Source: Cardiobacterium valvarum (lineage in GTDB: Bacteria > Pseudomonadota > Gammaproteobacteria > Cardiobacteriales > Cardiobacteriaceae). From it: a stretch of 64,000 nt of DNA. Where the stretch lies: the NCBI RefSeq assembly GCF_900460955.1, contig NZ_UFUW01000001.1, positions 2,554,501 to 2,618,500 of the forward strand, given 5' to 3'. How positions within the stretch are numbered: position 1 is the stretch's first letter; every line of letters starts with the position of its first letter. Of this stretch, positions 63,271-64,000 are shown piece by piece. Position numbers and translations under genes: made by a program. A model generated the notes under the pieces. The model made no database searches, was not told the origin of the DNA, and saw nothing but the letters and a program-made list of their open reading frames with translations.

Positions 63271-64000
63271 TTATTCGCCCGTTTCTAGGCTGTTTGCCGT
63301 CTGCATCAGGCGCACGCTGTCGTTCCGTATTTCTGCGTTGTGGATGGTCTCAAGCAGGGCAGTAAAGCTGGCGAAGCCGTATTCTTGATAGGACCAGCGC
63401 GAGGCGAGATAGGTTTCCAGCGCGTGGATTTTGGCCCAGCCGTCCTTGTTGCGGAATTTGGGCATGGCGTCGTTGCTCAACAGTTTGAGCAGGTCGCTGT
63501 AAGGAATGCGGCGGCAATACATCCGGCTGGCGTCATCGTGACGGAATTGCAGACCGCCTAGTGCCTTGAGCAGGCTGGACAGTTTGTCGTAGCCGAAGCT
63601 GCGCGTATCGAAGTCCGGCTGGGTTTGCCGCAGGTAGGTACCAATGTGGCCGACAAAGGCCCAGCCCGTAGCGTCGTCGATGCAGTCTTTGACGGCTTTG
63701 TTGAGCAGCTGACGCAAGGCCTCGGTGATAGTTTTGCGCACGGGAGGTGCTGTTGCGGCGGTTGCCGCCGTGCTTTTATCGCCTTCTTCTGCGGCAGTGG
63801 TTTCTTGCAGGTTTTCCAGATAGAAAAAGCGGTCACAAGACTGGCGGAAGGCTTCCGGAGTATTGCGTCGTCCAAAGCCGTACACGGTGAGGCCGTTGGC
63901 GCGGATACGGGCGGCCAGCGGGTAAAATCGCTATCGCTGGACACGAGGCAGAAACCGTCGAAAGTGCCGCTGTACAGCAGATCCATCGCGTCGATGATGA
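63271..64000 (-). pseudogene. NYN domain-LOTUS protein, frameshifted and cut by the window edge
   Basis: Minus-strand gene whose start lies beyond 64000. The N-terminal fragment (IIDAMDLLYSG then GFCLVSSDSDFTR) is the LabA/NYN (DUF88) RNase core. The sense then moves by one base near 63918: with one extra C it would read RLAARIRANGLTVYGFGRRN, but as sequenced the frame is broken. The rest (about 205 codons) holds a Thr/Ala-rich linker and a LOTUS/OST-HTH RNA-binding domain (AVKDCIDDATGWAFVGHIGT). Either a disabled gene or a sequencing error. It converges with the ketosynthase gene, four bases apart. Confidence 0.7.

Overview
The window is GC-rich, densely coded chromosome from a Gram-negative gammaproteobacterium. 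Supporting marks are lipid A and KDO genes (lpxH, kdsA), an RND pump, the Tat system, luxS, and the order tilS-pyrG-kdsA-eno-ftsB, which is typical of Pseudomonas-like gammaproteobacteria. A Neisseria-type adhesin complex protein, MliC, ZnuA and abundant short intergenic repeats suggest a host-associated species, perhaps Cardiobacteriaceae. That last placement is inference. No rRNA, tRNA, insertion sequence or prophage was recognised.

Layout. 1-6.2 kb (minus): ion transporter with a CBS-domain partner, valS, crcB-ogt. 6.2-10.1 kb: a DMP19-like protein, an ATPase behind a palindromic operator, luxS, and a U32 tRNA hydroxylation protein. 10.3-16 kb: tilS-pyrG-kdsA-eno-ftsB, joined by stop/start overlaps, followed by a possible structured RNA. 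16.2-21 kb: class A acid phosphatase, a perfect 25-bp tandem array, a secreted protein with two membrane proteins (one frameshifted), and gcvT. 21-28 kb: infA, small unknowns, a threonine aldolase and an RND adaptor-permease pair. 28-32.7 kb: an MliC lipoprotein, a small lipoprotein, a two-domain adhesin complex protein, an acyltransferase-DUF1007-NicO operon and YdcH. 32.8-40.3 kb: malic enzyme with an AEC permease, an XRE regulator, rlmD-tatD and an OPT transporter. 40.5-45.2 kb: operon cysS, DNA methyltransferase, putative nuclease, hemW. 45.2-52.4 kb: two cyclophilins, lpxH, a tellurium-resistance-type (Ter) island and znuA. 52.7-58.8 kb: ampD-tatC-tatB-tatA, then ackA-orf-pta. 58.9-64 kb: BrnT/BrnA toxin-antitoxin in an EamA/CinA-like operon, dsbC, an aryl-polyene-like fragment, and a frameshifted NYN-LOTUS gene cut by the window end.

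Most unusual points. (1) A Mod-like adenine methyltransferase is followed by a small PD-(D/E)XK protein instead of a Res helicase, inside a housekeeping operon. (2) A gene between ackA and pta carries a G9 tract; removing one G opens a longer, sensible C-terminus, so it looks like a phase-variable switch. (3) A compact Ter island holds two alternating TerD-VWA pairs whose VWA proteins share the same proline-rich tail. (4) A 25-bp palindromic repeat family fills many gaps and encodes the last codons of tatB and of the phosphoribosyltransferase gene. (5) Lysozyme-inhibitor-type proteins are clustered, one with a doubled domain.

Regulation. Many genes have a good -10 hexamer (often TATAAT or TGNTATNAT) followed directly by GC-rich DNA, and short leaders. 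Intrinsic terminators are frequent and clear. Start codons were moved from the longest reading frame where Shine-Dalgarno sites, overlaps or family length favoured an internal start. All functions are inferred from motifs and remembered family features; no database search was run.
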